A stretch of DNA of 64,000 nt from contig NZ_BJYJ01000011.1 in NCBI RefSeq assembly GCF_007991455.1, forward strand, positions 47,918 through 111,917, in the 5' to 3' direction. Made by a program: the position numbers and the translations under genes. The notes beneath the pieces are model-generated. The model worked only from the letters and a program-made list of their open reading frames with translations. It did no database searches and was not told the DNA's origin. Source of the stretch: Chryseobacterium hagamense. GTDB taxonomy: Bacteria; Bacteroidota; Bacteroidia; Flavobacteriales; Weeksellaceae. Each line of letters opens with the position of its first letter. Position 1 is the stretch's first letter. Positions 25,965-35,392 of this stretch are shown here, piece after piece.

Positions 25965-27818
25965 ATGAAAAACATTTCCAACCTGAAAATTTCTCATGAC
26001 TCACTGGTCACTTTATTCAGCCAGGCTCCGGTAGCCATGTCTCTGCTGATGGGCGATGATTTTATCATCAGTAATGCCAATGAGCAGATGCTGAGCCTTT
26101 GGGGGAGAGAGGCTTCGGTAATCGGAAAATCCATATTCGAGGCTATTCCCGAGATAAAAACCCAGGGATTTGACGAAATCCTGAACAATGTCTACCGTAA
26201 AGGAGAAGTGTTCAAGGGAAACAAATGGCCGGTTTTTTTAAATAAATACGGAAATTACGAAGAGCATTTTTTCGATTTTATCTATTCCCCGGTTTATAAT
26301 GATGATAAACAGATTACGGGGATCAGTGTAGCTGCCACTGAGGTTACCGACCAGGTCATCTCCGAACGGAAGCTGATCGACAGCGAGTACCGTTTTGAAG
26401 ATCTTATTAAAAAATCGGACTATTGTATTGCGATTTACCGTACCGAAGATCTTTACATTGAGCTGGCCAATGAGCCGATGCTGAAAACATGGGGAAAGGA
26501 TGCTTCGGTTATCGGAATGAAGCTGGAAGATGCACTTCCGGAGCTGGAAGGTCAGCCCTTTATCGGTATCCTGAAAGATATATTCAGGACCGGGAAATCC
26601 TATATGGCGACGGAAGATTCGGCAGACCTGGTGGTAGATGGTAAGCTTCAGACTTTTTATTATAATTTTTCATACAAGCCCCTGAAGAATTCTGCGGGTG
26701 AAGTTTATGCCATTTATAATGTGGCCGTTAACGTTACCGATTTGGTAATTACCCGGAAAGAAGTCCAGGAAAGAGAAAGGAAATACCGGGATCTTGCCGA
26801 TTCCATGCCGCAATTCGTATGGACCAGCGACAAGCATGGCCGGATTAATTACATGAACGATAGCTGGTACAGGCATATGGGTTTTCATAAGGACGAGGAT
26901 CCCAACGAAGCGATAAGGAAAGTGGTCAGGCCGGAAGTTTATCCCGGGATTGTAAAAATCTGGGAAGAAAGCCTGAAAACGGGGAAGCCCTTTGAGATGG
27001 AATATGAGTTTGCCGATCCCAAGAATCCCGAGGTCTACCGTTGGTTCCTGGGAAGGGCAGTGGCCAATTTCGGTCAGGACGGAGAAATCAGCCAGTGGAC
27101 CGGTACTTTTACGGATATTGATGATTTCAAACAGCTGCAGGCCCAGAAAGACAATTTCCTGGGAATTGCCAGCCATGAACTGAAAACACCGCTGACCAGC
27201 CTTAAATTATACACCCAGTTTATTGAAACCAGCCTCAGCAAACAGGGAGATCTTAAAAATGCCGAGGTAGCTAAAAGAATGAACAGCCAGATCGATACGC
27301 TTACCGAACTGGTAAATGATCTGCTGGACGTTACCAAAATCCAGAACGGCAAAATCCAGCTGAATGAATCCGAATTCGATTTTGACCGGCTGGCAGAAGA
27401 TGTGATTGTTGAACAGCAGATGACGGCACGGCATAAAATTATTTTTCATAAAAATGAAATCGGAAAAGTAACAGCAGACCGGCACCGGATCTCGCAGGTC
27501 ATGAGCAACCTTATCAGCAATGCCATTAAATATTCTCCCGATGCCGACGAAATTATTGTATCTACGGAATTAAGCCGCGATGCGATCAGATTCAGCGTAA
27601 AAGATTTTGGAATCGGTATCCCGGAAGATAAGCAGCAAAAGGTTTTCGAACAGTATTACCGGGTAAGCGGAACCAAAGAGCATACCTTCCCGGGCTTGGG
27701 CCTGGGCTTATATATTTCATCCGAAATTATCAAAAGAACGGGCGGCAGGATTTATGTTCACTCCGTTGAAGGAAAGGGGTCTGATTTTTGCTTCGAGATA
27801 CCTAAAATTAAAATATAA
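25965..27818 (+). CDS. Soluble PAS-domain sensor histidine kinase
   Basis: 617 residues and no membrane helix, so cytosolic. Three PAS domains lie at about 10-120, 145-255 and 277-390. The first two share an unusual phrase (LWGREASVIGK, TWGKDASVIGM), suggesting internal duplication. HisKA has its acceptor His near residue 404 in IASHELKTPLTSLK. HATPase motifs are SNLISNAIKYSP, KDFGIGIP and GLGLGLYISSEIIKR. The gene is followed 3 nt later by a single-domain response regulator. Confidence 0.93.
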   Translation: MKNISNLKISHDSLVTLFSQAPVAMSLLMGDDFIISNANEQMLSLWGREASVIGKSIFEAIPEIKTQGFDEILNNVYRKGEVFKGNKWPVFLNKYGNYEEHFFDFIYSPVYNDDKQITGISVAATEVTDQVISERKLIDSEYRFEDLIKKSDYCIAIYRTEDLYIELANEPMLKTWGKDASVIGMKLEDALPELEGQPFIGILKDIFRTGKSYMATEDSADLVVDGKLQTFYYNFSYKPLKNSAGEVYAIYNVAVNVTDLVITRKEVQERERKYRDLADSMPQFVWTSDKHGRINYMNDSWYRHMGFHKDEDPNEAIRKVVRPEVYPGIVKIWEESLKTGKPFEMEYEFADPKNPEVYRWFLGRAVANFGQDGEISQWTGTFTDIDDFKQLQAQKDNFLGIASHELKTPLTSLKLYTQFIETSLSKQGDLKNAEVAKRMNSQIDTLTELVNDLLDVTKIQNGKIQLNESEFDFDRLAEDVIVEQQMTARHKIIFHKNEIGKVTADRHRISQVMSNLISNAIKYSPDADEIIVSTELSRDAIRFSVKDFGIGIPEDKQQKVFEQYYRVSGTKEHTFPGLGLGLYISSEIIKRTGGRIYVHSVEGKGSDFCFEIPKIKI

Positions 27819-27821
27819 AAC

Positions 27822-28196
27822 ATGTCTACTTCTACACAAATTTTAGTCTTGGATGACAGTCCTGCAATTGTTGATTCCATTGAAATGATGATGGAGCTGG
27901 AAGGATTAAGCGTTGCCAAGTTCTATAAAGGGTCAGATATGCTCAATGCATTGAATGCTCAGCCTAAACCTGATGTGATTTTAATGGACATGTGGCTTTC
28001 CGGTGAGGACGGACGGGACATCTGCCGCACCATAAGGGCCGATGAAAACCTGTGTGATATCCCTGTACTCATCATGTCGGCCAGCCGTGGTCTGGAACAG
28101 TCTGCCCTGGATGCCGGAGCCAACGATTTCATTGCCAAGCCATTTGATATGGGGGATATGATTACCCGGGTGAGAACTTACATCAAAGAGATTTAA
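27822..28196 (+). CDS. Single-domain response regulator
   Basis: 124 residues, a receiver domain only: acidic pair in LVLDDSP (Asp11, Asp12), acceptor Asp56 in VILMDMWLSGEDG, switch Ser in LIMSASRG and Lys in FIAKPFD. It has no output domain and so acts through protein contact or as a phosphate sink. It is co-transcribed with the PAS kinase. Confidence 0.93.
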   Translation: MSTSTQILVLDDSPAIVDSIEMMMELEGLSVAKFYKGSDMLNALNAQPKPDVILMDMWLSGEDGRDICRTIRADENLCDIPVLIMSASRGLEQSALDAGANDFIAKPFDMGDMITRVRTYIKEI

Positions 28197-28223
28197 ATAT
28201 TTTACCTTCTTTTTTATAAAATT

Positions 28224-28257
28224 AAAGCATCAGGGTTTTCAAAACTCTGAAGCTTTC
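28224..28257 (+). terminator. Probable terminator of the kinase/regulator operon
   Basis: AAAGCATCAGGGTTTT and AAAACTCTGAAGCTTT pair around a single C with one wobble and one bulge. The T-run after it is short. Confidence 0.45.
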
Positions 28258-28353
28258 TCATGATTTAAAAATAGAAATCCGGCATTAAAACCCGGAACCG
28301 GGCCAATGCATGGATGTTTATGGATCGGAATTTGAATTCTCCTTATAATACAC

Positions 28354-28361
28354 TAATTTTG
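28354..28361 (+). promoter_or_regulatory. -7 promoter element of the helicase gene
   Basis: TAATTTTG matches TAnnTTTG, 21 nt before the ATG at 28383. Confidence 0.55.
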
Positions 28362-28382
28362 TATTCCTAATTTTTTTGCAGT

Positions 28383-30716
28383 ATGGAGGATTATTTGAAA
28401 GGACTGAATGAATCACAATTTGATGCCGTTACCTCACTTGAAGGACCATTGATGGTTCTTGCAGGGGCAGGTTCCGGGAAGACGCGGGTTCTTACCATGC
28501 GTATTGCCCATCTGATTACCAATGGTGTAGACCCCTTCAATATTCTGGCATTGACCTTTACCAATAAAGCCGCAAAGGAAATGAAAGAGCGTATTGCCAA
28601 AGTGGTGGGGCAGAGTAACGCAAGAAGTTTGTGGATGGGAACTTTCCACTCCGTATTTGCAAGGATTCTGAGAGGTGAGGCGCACTACCTGGGATATCCT
28701 TCCAATTTTACAATTTACGACCAGCAGGATGCGCTTAATGTTATTAAGAAAGTCCTGAAAGATATGAATATCGATGCCGATTTATATAAGCCCAAAAAGG
28801 TACAGTCGAGAATTTCCACCTATAAAAATAACCTGATTACCGTAAAAGCCTATTTCAACAACCCGGAATTGCTGGAAGCGGATGAAAAGGCCAACATGAA
28901 ATTTATCGGGCAGATTTACCAGCGGTATGTAGAGCAGTGCTACAAAAACGGATCGATGGATTTCGATGATTTACTGCTTAAAACCAATGAATTGCTGACC
29001 CGCTTTCCGGAAGTGCTGGCGAAATACCAGGACCGTTTCAGGTACATCCTGGTGGATGAGTACCAGGATACCAACCATTCCCAGTACCTGATCGTAAAAG
29101 CACTGGCCTCAAAATTTGAAAACATCTGCGTGGTAGGGGATGATGCCCAGTCGATTTACTCTTTCCGCGGAGCCAATATCTACAACATCTTAAACTTTAA
29201 AAAAGATTATCCGGACGCCATAACGGTGGCTCTGGAGCAGAATTACCGCTCGACACAGAATATTGTGAATGCGGCCAATGTCGTAATCGCCAAAAACCTT
29301 CAGCAGTTCAAGAAAAATGTATTCAGCGAAAACGAAGAAGGAGAAAAAATTAAAGTCTACCGTTCGCTTTCAGATGCGGATGAGGCCAACTTCGTAGCCG
29401 GAAACATCTGGGAATCCCGGAACCGCGATCAGCGGAAATACAGCGATTTTGCCATTTTATACCGGACCAACTCCCAGACGCGTGCTTTTGAAGATGCGCT
29501 GAGGCGTAAGAATATCCCGTACAAAGTATACGGAGGTTTATCCTTTTACCAGAGGAAGGAAGTAAAGGATCTGATTGCTTATCTCAGGCTTCTGGTAAAT
29601 GAAAACGATTCCGAAGCCTTGATGCGGATCATCAATTATCCGGTAAGGGGAATCGGTGAAACAACGCAGAACAAACTGGTGGTTTTTGCAGATGCGCAGA
29701 ATATTTCCGTATCAAAAGTATTGGCCAACCTGCCGATGTATGCCCCGCAATTAGGTCTGAATAATGGGATTTTAAATAAGCTGAACGATTTCTGGTCCAT
29801 GATCAAAGCCTTTCAGGTACTGCTGAAAACGGAAACGGCCTACAATGTAGCCATGGAAGTCGCCAAACGGAGCGGCCTGATTAAATTCCTGAAAGACGAC
29901 CAGACGCCGGAAGGCATTTCCAGGGTGGAAAACGTTCAGGAACTGATGAACTCGATGCAGGGATTCATTGAGGAACAGATGCAGCTGGAAGACGGCGACC
30001 CGAGCTTGCCGAACTTTCTGGAAAATATTGCCCTTTCTGCCGATACACAGGATAAGAACAACGATGAAGACATGGTTTCCTTAATGACCATTCACCTCTC
30101 CAAAGGATTGGAATTCCCGGTAGTCCACCTGGTAGGTTTGGAAGAAAACCTTTTCCCTAGCTTCATGAGTTCGGCCACCAGGGAAGACCTGGAGGAAGAA
30201 AGACGTTTGTTCTACGTGGCTCTAACCAGAGCCGAAAAGCAGGCCTTTTTCTCCTATGCAGTGTCCCGTTTCCAATGGGGAAAAATTACTGATGCGGAGC
30301 CGTCAAGGTTTTTAAGTGAAATCGATGACGAATACATTGAATTTGTAAATCCGGCGATTGAAAAACGGTTTATCAACAATTCCGGGGTCCGGTCCAATAT
30401 CTTTGATGAGCATCCTTCCGAAATGAGGAGCTTCAAAAAAGTGGAAAAGAAAAGCATTGAAAGATCGGACAGCTCGAAGCCGGTTGCAGAACCGAAAAAG
30501 CTGAGGCCGGTAAGTACCGCAAAAATCGTTAACCCGAGCGGTGCTTCTTCACAGGATATTGAAGTGGGCGACAAGGTAAGGCATGACCGTTTCGGAGTCG
30601 GGGAAGTGACTTTCCTGGACGGCACTGATCCGCAGAACATCAAAGCCAAAGTGGTCTTCCAGCATGAAGGCGAAAAGAACCTGATCCTAAAATACGCCAA
30701 ACTGACGAAGATTTAA
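28383..30716 (+). CDS. UvrD/PcrA-type ATP-dependent DNA helicase
   Basis: 777 residues, superfamily 1A. Motif I is GAGSGKT (28-34), Ia LTFTNKAAKEM, II VDEYQDTN, III GDDAQSIYSFRGA, IV LEQNYRST, V TIHLSKGLEFPVVHLVG and VI FYVALTRAEK. The last 50 residues (VGDKVRHDRFGVGEV) form the Tudor-like domain by which PcrA/UvrD contact RNA polymerase. It unwinds DNA 3' to 5' in mismatch and excision repair and displaces RecA. Full length. Confidence 0.95.
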   Translation: MEDYLKGLNESQFDAVTSLEGPLMVLAGAGSGKTRVLTMRIAHLITNGVDPFNILALTFTNKAAKEMKERIAKVVGQSNARSLWMGTFHSVFARILRGEAHYLGYPSNFTIYDQQDALNVIKKVLKDMNIDADLYKPKKVQSRISTYKNNLITVKAYFNNPELLEADEKANMKFIGQIYQRYVEQCYKNGSMDFDDLLLKTNELLTRFPEVLAKYQDRFRYILVDEYQDTNHSQYLIVKALASKFENICVVGDDAQSIYSFRGANIYNILNFKKDYPDAITVALEQNYRSTQNIVNAANVVIAKNLQQFKKNVFSENEEGEKIKVYRSLSDADEANFVAGNIWESRNRDQRKYSDFAILYRTNSQTRAFEDALRRKNIPYKVYGGLSFYQRKEVKDLIAYLRLLVNENDSEALMRIINYPVRGIGETTQNKLVVFADAQNISVSKVLANLPMYAPQLGLNNGILNKLNDFWSMIKAFQVLLKTETAYNVAMEVAKRSGLIKFLKDDQTPEGISRVENVQELMNSMQGFIEEQMQLEDGDPSLPNFLENIALSADTQDKNNDEDMVSLMTIHLSKGLEFPVVHLVGLEENLFPSFMSSATREDLEEERRLFYVALTRAEKQAFFSYAVSRFQWGKITDAEPSRFLSEIDDEYIEFVNPAIEKRFINNSGVRSNIFDEHPSEMRSFKKVEKKSIERSDSSKPVAEPKKLRPVSTAKIVNPSGASSQDIEVGDKVRHDRFGVGEVTFLDGTDPQNIKAKVVFQHEGEKNLILKYAKLTKI

Positions 30717-30723
30717 AACTTCC

Positions 30724-30774
30724 AACCGCCGAACGGATTTTACAGATATCAACTGTTTTAAATCCGTTCGGTTG
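30724..30774 (+). terminator. Long-stem hairpin after the helicase gene
   Basis: CCGAACGGATTT (30729-30740) and AAATCCGTTCGG (30760-30771) form a perfect 12-bp stem over a 19-nt loop. No good T-run follows, so it may terminate weakly or protect the mRNA 3' end. Confidence 0.5.
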
Positions 30775-30837
30775 ACAAATCGTTAATTCATGATTTTTGC
30801 GGAAGCCGGATTTAGCTGAAATAATGACAGTAAAAGG

Positions 30838-30868
30838 CTGGAAGAGGGATGCCGGATACCGGGAGTTT
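30838..30868 (+). repeat. Head fragment of the dispersed intergenic repeat
   Basis: GGCTGGAAGAGGGATGCCGG matches the start of the 337-bp repeat seen at 21317-21653 and 39680-40015. The rest of the repeat is not recognisable here. Confidence 0.45.
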
Positions 30869-30934
30869 TTATGGTCAATACTTCTAAAATATTTTGTTGA
30901 AACCCGGATCTATAATGCTATTTAAACGATTCCT

Positions 30935-31150
30935 TTACGGTGGGTGAGCGGATTCGATGCCACACGCAATCACCTGTGTAATCGATGGGAAATAAATCTC
31001 ACGGTAATCCACTTCAGCCAAAGTATAATCTTTAAAAGTACCTGCAATCATCCGTGAAAATCCTTACAGCCCGTAGGAGATAAAATTCATGTCAATCCAG
31101 TTATACATTATAAACCTGCACGCCCTACAGCAAATTTCATAGGCAATCAT
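30935..31150 (-). pseudogene. Possible decayed reading frame with one internal stop
   Basis: Reading the minus strand from an ATG at 31150, a protein-like sequence runs MIAYEICCRACRF, then MNFISYGL, an in-frame TAA, and in the same frame GFSRMIAGTFKDYTLAEVDY to a second stop at 30935. The even composition looks like coding sequence, but I recognise no family. It could be chance. It overlaps no other gene. Confidence 0.25.
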
Positions 31151-31199
31151 CAGAATGAGACCGTATCGATTCGTATCTTTAAGCCTTAAAAGTTCTACA

Positions 31200-32018
31200 A
31201 TGAAAAGGATTCTCTTATTTTTAGCCCTGACTTTATGTTCGGCACCATTATTTTCACAGGAGTATAACACGATACAGAATATCCATTATTACGATGATAA
31301 AACAAACCGATCCGATGCCTACATCAATGAAAGATGTGTACTGGATATTTATATTCCGAAAAATATAAAGAATTTCCCGACCGTGATCTGGTTTCATGGC
31401 GGAGGCCTGACAGGCGGACAGAAAGAAATTCCCGAAGGGTTAAAAAATAAAGGGATCGCCGTGATCGGAGTGAATTACCGGCTTTCGCCCAAAATAAATG
31501 CCCCGAAATACATCGAAGATGCCGCTGCTGCCACCGCATGGATCTTTAAAAATATCAGGAATTATGGCGGAAGGGAAGATCTTGTCTTTATTTCAGGGCA
31601 TTCAGCCGGAGGATATCTGGCCGTTATGGTAGGTTTAAACAAAATGTACCTGAACAAATACGGAATTGATGCCAATCAATTGGCAGGAATCATTCCGTTC
31701 AGCGGACAGATGATTTCCCACTTTACCACCCGGCAGGAAAAAGGAATCGGCGAACTGGATGCCAGGATCGACGATTATGCACCGTTGCATTTTATCAGGG
31801 CCGATGCACCGCCGTTACTGCTGATTACAGGAGACCGCGAAAAAGAACTGCTGGGAAGATACGAGGAAAATGCCTATATGGCCCGGATGATGAAGCTGAA
31901 AGGGCATAAAGAAACCACCTTATACGAATTACAGGGGTTCGATCACGGCGGAATGGCACAGCCTGCGTTTCCGCTTTTAATCAATGAAATCAAAAGGATT
32001 GAGAAATTAAAAAAATAA
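31200..32018 (+). CDS. Secreted alpha/beta hydrolase (esterase/lipase-like)
   Basis: 272 residues with a signal peptide (about 1-20, APLFSQ). The oxyanion-hole motif is HGGG in VIWFHGGGLTGGQ. The nucleophile elbow is GHSAGGYL, and the acid and base are expected in ITGDREKE and GFDHGGM. The architecture matches hormone-sensitive-lipase/BD-FAE-type carboxylesterases, which act on acetylated sugars or short esters. I start at 31200 because MKRILLFLALTL begins a clean signal peptide. It ends at a strong terminator. Confidence 0.88.
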   Translation: MKRILLFLALTLCSAPLFSQEYNTIQNIHYYDDKTNRSDAYINERCVLDIYIPKNIKNFPTVIWFHGGGLTGGQKEIPEGLKNKGIAVIGVNYRLSPKINAPKYIEDAAAATAWIFKNIRNYGGREDLVFISGHSAGGYLAVMVGLNKMYLNKYGIDANQLAGIIPFSGQMISHFTTRQEKGIGELDARIDDYAPLHFIRADAPPLLLITGDREKELLGRYEENAYMARMMKLKGHKETTLYELQGFDHGGMAQPAFPLLINEIKRIEKLKK

Positions 32019-32043
32019 AATTTCCGCAAAAGAGTAAATACGG

Positions 32044-32076
32044 GCTTTGCAGAATTTATTTTTGCAAAGCTTTTTT
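32044..32076 (+). terminator. Terminator of the esterase gene, overlapping the next promoter
   Basis: GCTTTGCA (32044-32051) and TGCAAAGC (32063-32070) form an 8-bp stem followed by six T. The loop and 3' arm contain the -7 element of the next gene. Confidence 0.85.
32057..32064 (+). promoter_or_regulatory. -7 promoter element inside the terminator
   Basis: TATTTTTG followed by C matches TAnnTTTG, 38 nt before the ATG at 32103. It lies within the terminator hairpin of the preceding gene. Confidence 0.45.
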
Positions 32077-32102
32077 ATTCTTTGTCAGGTGAATTAAAAT
32101 AT

Positions 32103-32876
32103 ATGGGTATGGGAATTTTTTATAACAATGCGGTTTGCGACATCTATATAGGAAAAAGTGCGGGGGTAAAGGTAATGCAGGACATCAGGAGTGCCCGTAA
32201 AAACGTGAAAATCGTTTCCCCCTACCTTTCGCCTGTTCTCATTAAGGAACTTATCGATCTCCATTCAAGGGGGATCCGGATCAGGCTGATTACCAGCGAT
32301 GAAATTGAAGACTTTTACGGATATGATAAAAATATCCACAAGCTCATTATCCAGCATAAGCATGTTGACGAGGAAGCAAGGCAGAAAAGGGATAACCTTT
32401 TGAGTTTGTCGGGAACCCTTCTGCTTGCCATGATTGGGCTGGGTATGGTTTTATTGCCCCTAATGTATCTCCTAAACAATTTTAAACTGGCGTATGGCTT
32501 TATCGCTGTGGTTCTGATGTTTTTTGTACGGGATGCTGTGGTTAAGAAAATAAAAAGAACGAAAGTATATCATTATACCTATAAGCAGCTTTTCCCGTTT
32601 AAGGTTTTTGTTTCTCCCAACAGTGGAAATTCCACAAACAAAACATTCGTTCACAGCAAAATTTATATCATCGACGACGAAATTGCCTATATCGGCTCGC
32701 TCAACTTTACTAAAAGCGGAATGCGGGATAACCATGAGACCAGGATCAGAACAACCGATCCTGATGCCGTGGCCAGGATTATAGAAGAAGTAAAAGAAGT
32801 GTTCTACCATTCCAAACTGCCCGAAAGGGACATCCAGTTCTGGGGAAGCCAGCTGTATGAAGAACCCGATCGTTAA
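32103..32876 (+). CDS. Membrane-anchored phospholipase D-like protein with one HKD motif
   Basis: 257 residues. The N-terminal half resembles a PLD repeat (GVKVMQDIRSARKNVKIVSPYL, LIDLHSRGIRIRLITSD) without HxK. Two adjacent membrane helices at about 99-140 split the protein. The C-terminal half has the canonical HKD in FVHSKIYIIDDEIAYIGSLNF. PLD enzymes need two HKD motifs, so it must dimerise or use another residue. Substrate is unknown. I chose the ATG at 32103; another ATG two codons later is equally possible. Confidence 0.8.
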   Translation: MGMGIFYNNAVCDIYIGKSAGVKVMQDIRSARKNVKIVSPYLSPVLIKELIDLHSRGIRIRLITSDEIEDFYGYDKNIHKLIIQHKHVDEEARQKRDNLLSLSGTLLLAMIGLGMVLLPLMYLLNNFKLAYGFIAVVLMFFVRDAVVKKIKRTKVYHYTYKQLFPFKVFVSPNSGNSTNKTFVHSKIYIIDDEIAYIGSLNFTKSGMRDNHETRIRTTDPDAVARIIEEVKEVFYHSKLPERDIQFWGSQLYEEPDR

Positions 32877-32888
32877 GTTGAATGCTTA

Positions 32889-33078
32889 AGGGTGAATGGG
32901 GAATTTTGCTTCGCAAGTGAATGGGGAATTTTTTAGGATTTGAAAAATTGACAAGCGCAGCGGATTGACGATTCACTATTGATCCTTGAATCCACTGTCA
33001 TTTTTGATTGGAAAATGAATGGTGAATTTAGCCCCTGTATAAATTGACAAGCGCAGCGAATTCACCATTCACCATTCA
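32889..33078. repeat. Short intergenic repeats including CACCATT heptamers
   Basis: GTGAATGGGGAATTTT occurs twice near 32891-32932. ATTGACAAGCGCAGCG occurs near 32946 and again near 33038, followed by CACCATTCACCATTCAC, a short heptamer array. No gene is seen. Confidence 0.6.
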
Positions 33079-33081
33079 CAT

Positions 33082-34923
33082 TTACCGCTCTACCAGTTCC
33101 TTTACCTGTTCTCCGTAAAAATCGGTTTCTGCTTTATTGATTTTCAGCAACCGATACCATTTCCGGAAGGCTCCGATGAACACCACCAGCATAAGAAGCA
33201 TTGCGATCACTGCCAAGGAAGCCAGGAGGTACTGCCCTTTGGGAATATAAATGGAGGTAACCTGGATGTAGCCTGCCCAAAATGTAATCACGGCCATGAA
33301 AACGCCGGGAATGGCGGAGCATAAGGCATACTTTCCACGGTTCAGACGGATGAGCATGGTGGTACATACGATTAGTCCGCAGGCAGCCAGCAGTTGGTTG
33401 CTGATCCCGAACAGCGGCCAGATGCTGCTTACGTTTCCGGTGAAGACCAGATAACCCCAGGCAAAGGTGAAGACCAGGCTGCTGATGATAATCCCTGGCG
33501 TCCAGTTTTTATCATTGAATCTGGGAATAACGGAGCCCAGCATTTCCTGTAGAAAGAAACGGCCGACCCTTGTTCCTGCATCAATAGCCGTAAGGATAAA
33601 TACCGCCTCGAACATAATGGCAAAATTATACCAGTACGCCATCAGTTGGTCCATATACGGGATCTTGTTGAAAATATGGGCCATACCGACCGCCAGCGAC
33701 ACGGCACCTCCCGTTCTTCCGTGAAGATCAAGACCGATTCTCTGAGAAAAATAGTCGATATCGACCCCATGAAGGGCAGGATGTGCAGCCAGGAAAGCAT
33801 CGTAAGATTCTTTCGGGGTATTAATCGCAAAATAGTCACCGGGCATTAAGGTACAGGCTGCAATAAGAGCCATTAAAGCTACAAAACCCTCTACCAGCAT
33901 GGCGCCGTAGCCTACGAAAAGGATTTCCCTTTCACGGTTCAGCATTTTGGGGGTTGTTCCGGTTGCGATTACGGCATGAAATCCGGAAATTGCGCCGCAG
34001 GCAATGACGATGAAGATGAACGGCAGTACCGGGCCGCCAATTACGGGTCCGCCGCCGTTAACGAATTGCGTAAGCGCCGGCATCTGTACCGTAGGATGAA
34101 TAACGATCACACCGATGGCCAGCATAATGATGGTTCCGATTTTCAGGTAGGTCGAAAGATAATCTCTTGGAACCAAAAGCAGCCAGACCGGCAGCACCGA
34201 GGCCAGAAACCCGTATAACGGTATAGCAATGGAAATGGTTGTGATATCCCATGAAAACAGGTTGTTCATCGTTTCATTCTGCATCAGGTTATGCCCTCCG
34301 ACGATTCCGGCAATCAGAAGAATACCACCTAAAATACTGGCAAAAGTCACCGAGTTTTTTCTGTACCGCATGATCAGTCCCATGAGGATGGCAATCGGCA
34401 TGGTAATGATGACGGTGAACAGCGACCAGGAAGCTTCATGCATGGCATTGATACAGGCTAAAGATAGCCCGGCCAGCGTGAGGATCAGAATGAATAAAAT
34501 CGCAAAGCCGGCTACCGTTCCCGTGGTCTTGCCGATTTCTTTGGAGGCAATCGTTGCGAGACTTTGACCTTTATGGCGTACGGAAGCAAACAGAACCACC
34601 ATATCATGGACTCCGCCCCCGAGCACACAGCCGACAAGGATCCATAACGCACCTGGGAGGTATCCGAATTGTGCGGCGAGAACAGGTCCTACCAGAGGTC
34701 CGGCAGCAGCAATGGCAGCAAAATGATGTCCGAAAAGGACGTTTTTATTGGTCGCCACGTAGTCTTTACCATCGGCAAATTCTACAGCCGGTGTGGTATT
34801 CTGATCATTCAGCTTCAATACTTTATTGGCCATGAAGATCCCGTAAAAACGGTAGGCGATGGCAAAAACAAGTACGGAAACAAAGACGATGGTTAAGGCA
34901 TTGATATTATTTAATGAATCCAT
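33082..34923 (-). CDS. cstA: Carbon starvation protein CstA family transporter
   Basis: 613 residues, highly hydrophobic with about 15-16 membrane helices. CstA signatures are LFGHHFAAIAAAGPLVGPVLAAQ, GALWILVGCVLGGGVHDMVVL, CGAISGFHAVIATGTTPKML and RVGRFFLQEMLG. Members import peptides or pyruvate during starvation or growth on amino acids. I start at MDSLNNINALTIV (34923), where the hydrophobic N-terminus begins. The C-terminal tail is short and charged. Confidence 0.94.
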   Translation of the reverse strand: MDSLNNINALTIVFVSVLVFAIAYRFYGIFMANKVLKLNDQNTTPAVEFADGKDYVATNKNVLFGHHFAAIAAAGPLVGPVLAAQFGYLPGALWILVGCVLGGGVHDMVVLFASVRHKGQSLATIASKEIGKTTGTVAGFAILFILILTLAGLSLACINAMHEASWSLFTVIITMPIAILMGLIMRYRKNSVTFASILGGILLIAGIVGGHNLMQNETMNNLFSWDITTISIAIPLYGFLASVLPVWLLLVPRDYLSTYLKIGTIIMLAIGVIVIHPTVQMPALTQFVNGGGPVIGGPVLPFIFIVIACGAISGFHAVIATGTTPKMLNREREILFVGYGAMLVEGFVALMALIAACTLMPGDYFAINTPKESYDAFLAAHPALHGVDIDYFSQRIGLDLHGRTGGAVSLAVGMAHIFNKIPYMDQLMAYWYNFAIMFEAVFILTAIDAGTRVGRFFLQEMLGSVIPRFNDKNWTPGIIISSLVFTFAWGYLVFTGNVSSIWPLFGISNQLLAACGLIVCTTMLIRLNRGKYALCSAIPGVFMAVITFWAGYIQVTSIYIPKGQYLLASLAVIAMLLMLVVFIGAFRKWYRLLKINKAETDFYGEQVKELVER

Positions 34924-35109
34924 ATCGTGTATTTTTTTTATGAATAAATGAATTAACAATTAATTTTTTTTTGAATAATTTAAACAAAAGCCAAGTTAAT
35001 TATTTTAAGCATATAAAATAACAGGATGTATATCAATTTAGCAAATTAGCGCACTGTTCAGCTATAGTTCACTGATATTAATGATGCTATGAATTCATGC
35101 ATATATCAA

Positions 35110-35388
35110 TTAATTGATTACGGCACTTATTTTCTGCCAGAGTACATCATCAAAATCCCAAGGGCAGGGTTAACATTATCTGCCACATCGCTCATCCGGA
35201 TGATAACGAGCCTTTTGCCGGGAACCACATAGATTTTCTGATCATTTTGCCGGTGGCGCAGAACATATCGGTGCATCCGGAATTAAATTTCCATTGAACT
35301 GAATTAGGGTCTGCGGAAGCTGATAGCCCGGTTTACCGTCCGGCCACCCTCAATACCCATAAGCCGGATTGATATTCTGGGATGCGGA
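35110..35388 (-). pseudogene. Remnant of a beta-lactamase-family serine hydrolase (C-terminal end)
   Basis: On the minus strand a degraded C-terminus can be read across three frames. Segments are NINPAYGY, a TGA where Trp is expected, WPDGKPGYQLPQT, FNGNLIPDAP, a frameshift, NDQKIYVVPGKRLVIIRM, another frameshift, then FDDVLWQKISAVIN and a TAA at 35110. KIYVVPGKRLVIIRM and DDVLWQKI are typical of class C beta-lactamase-like hydrolases. The catalytic N-terminal part is missing. It abuts the alpha/beta hydrolase gene. Confidence 0.75.
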
Positions 35389-35392
35389 AAAT

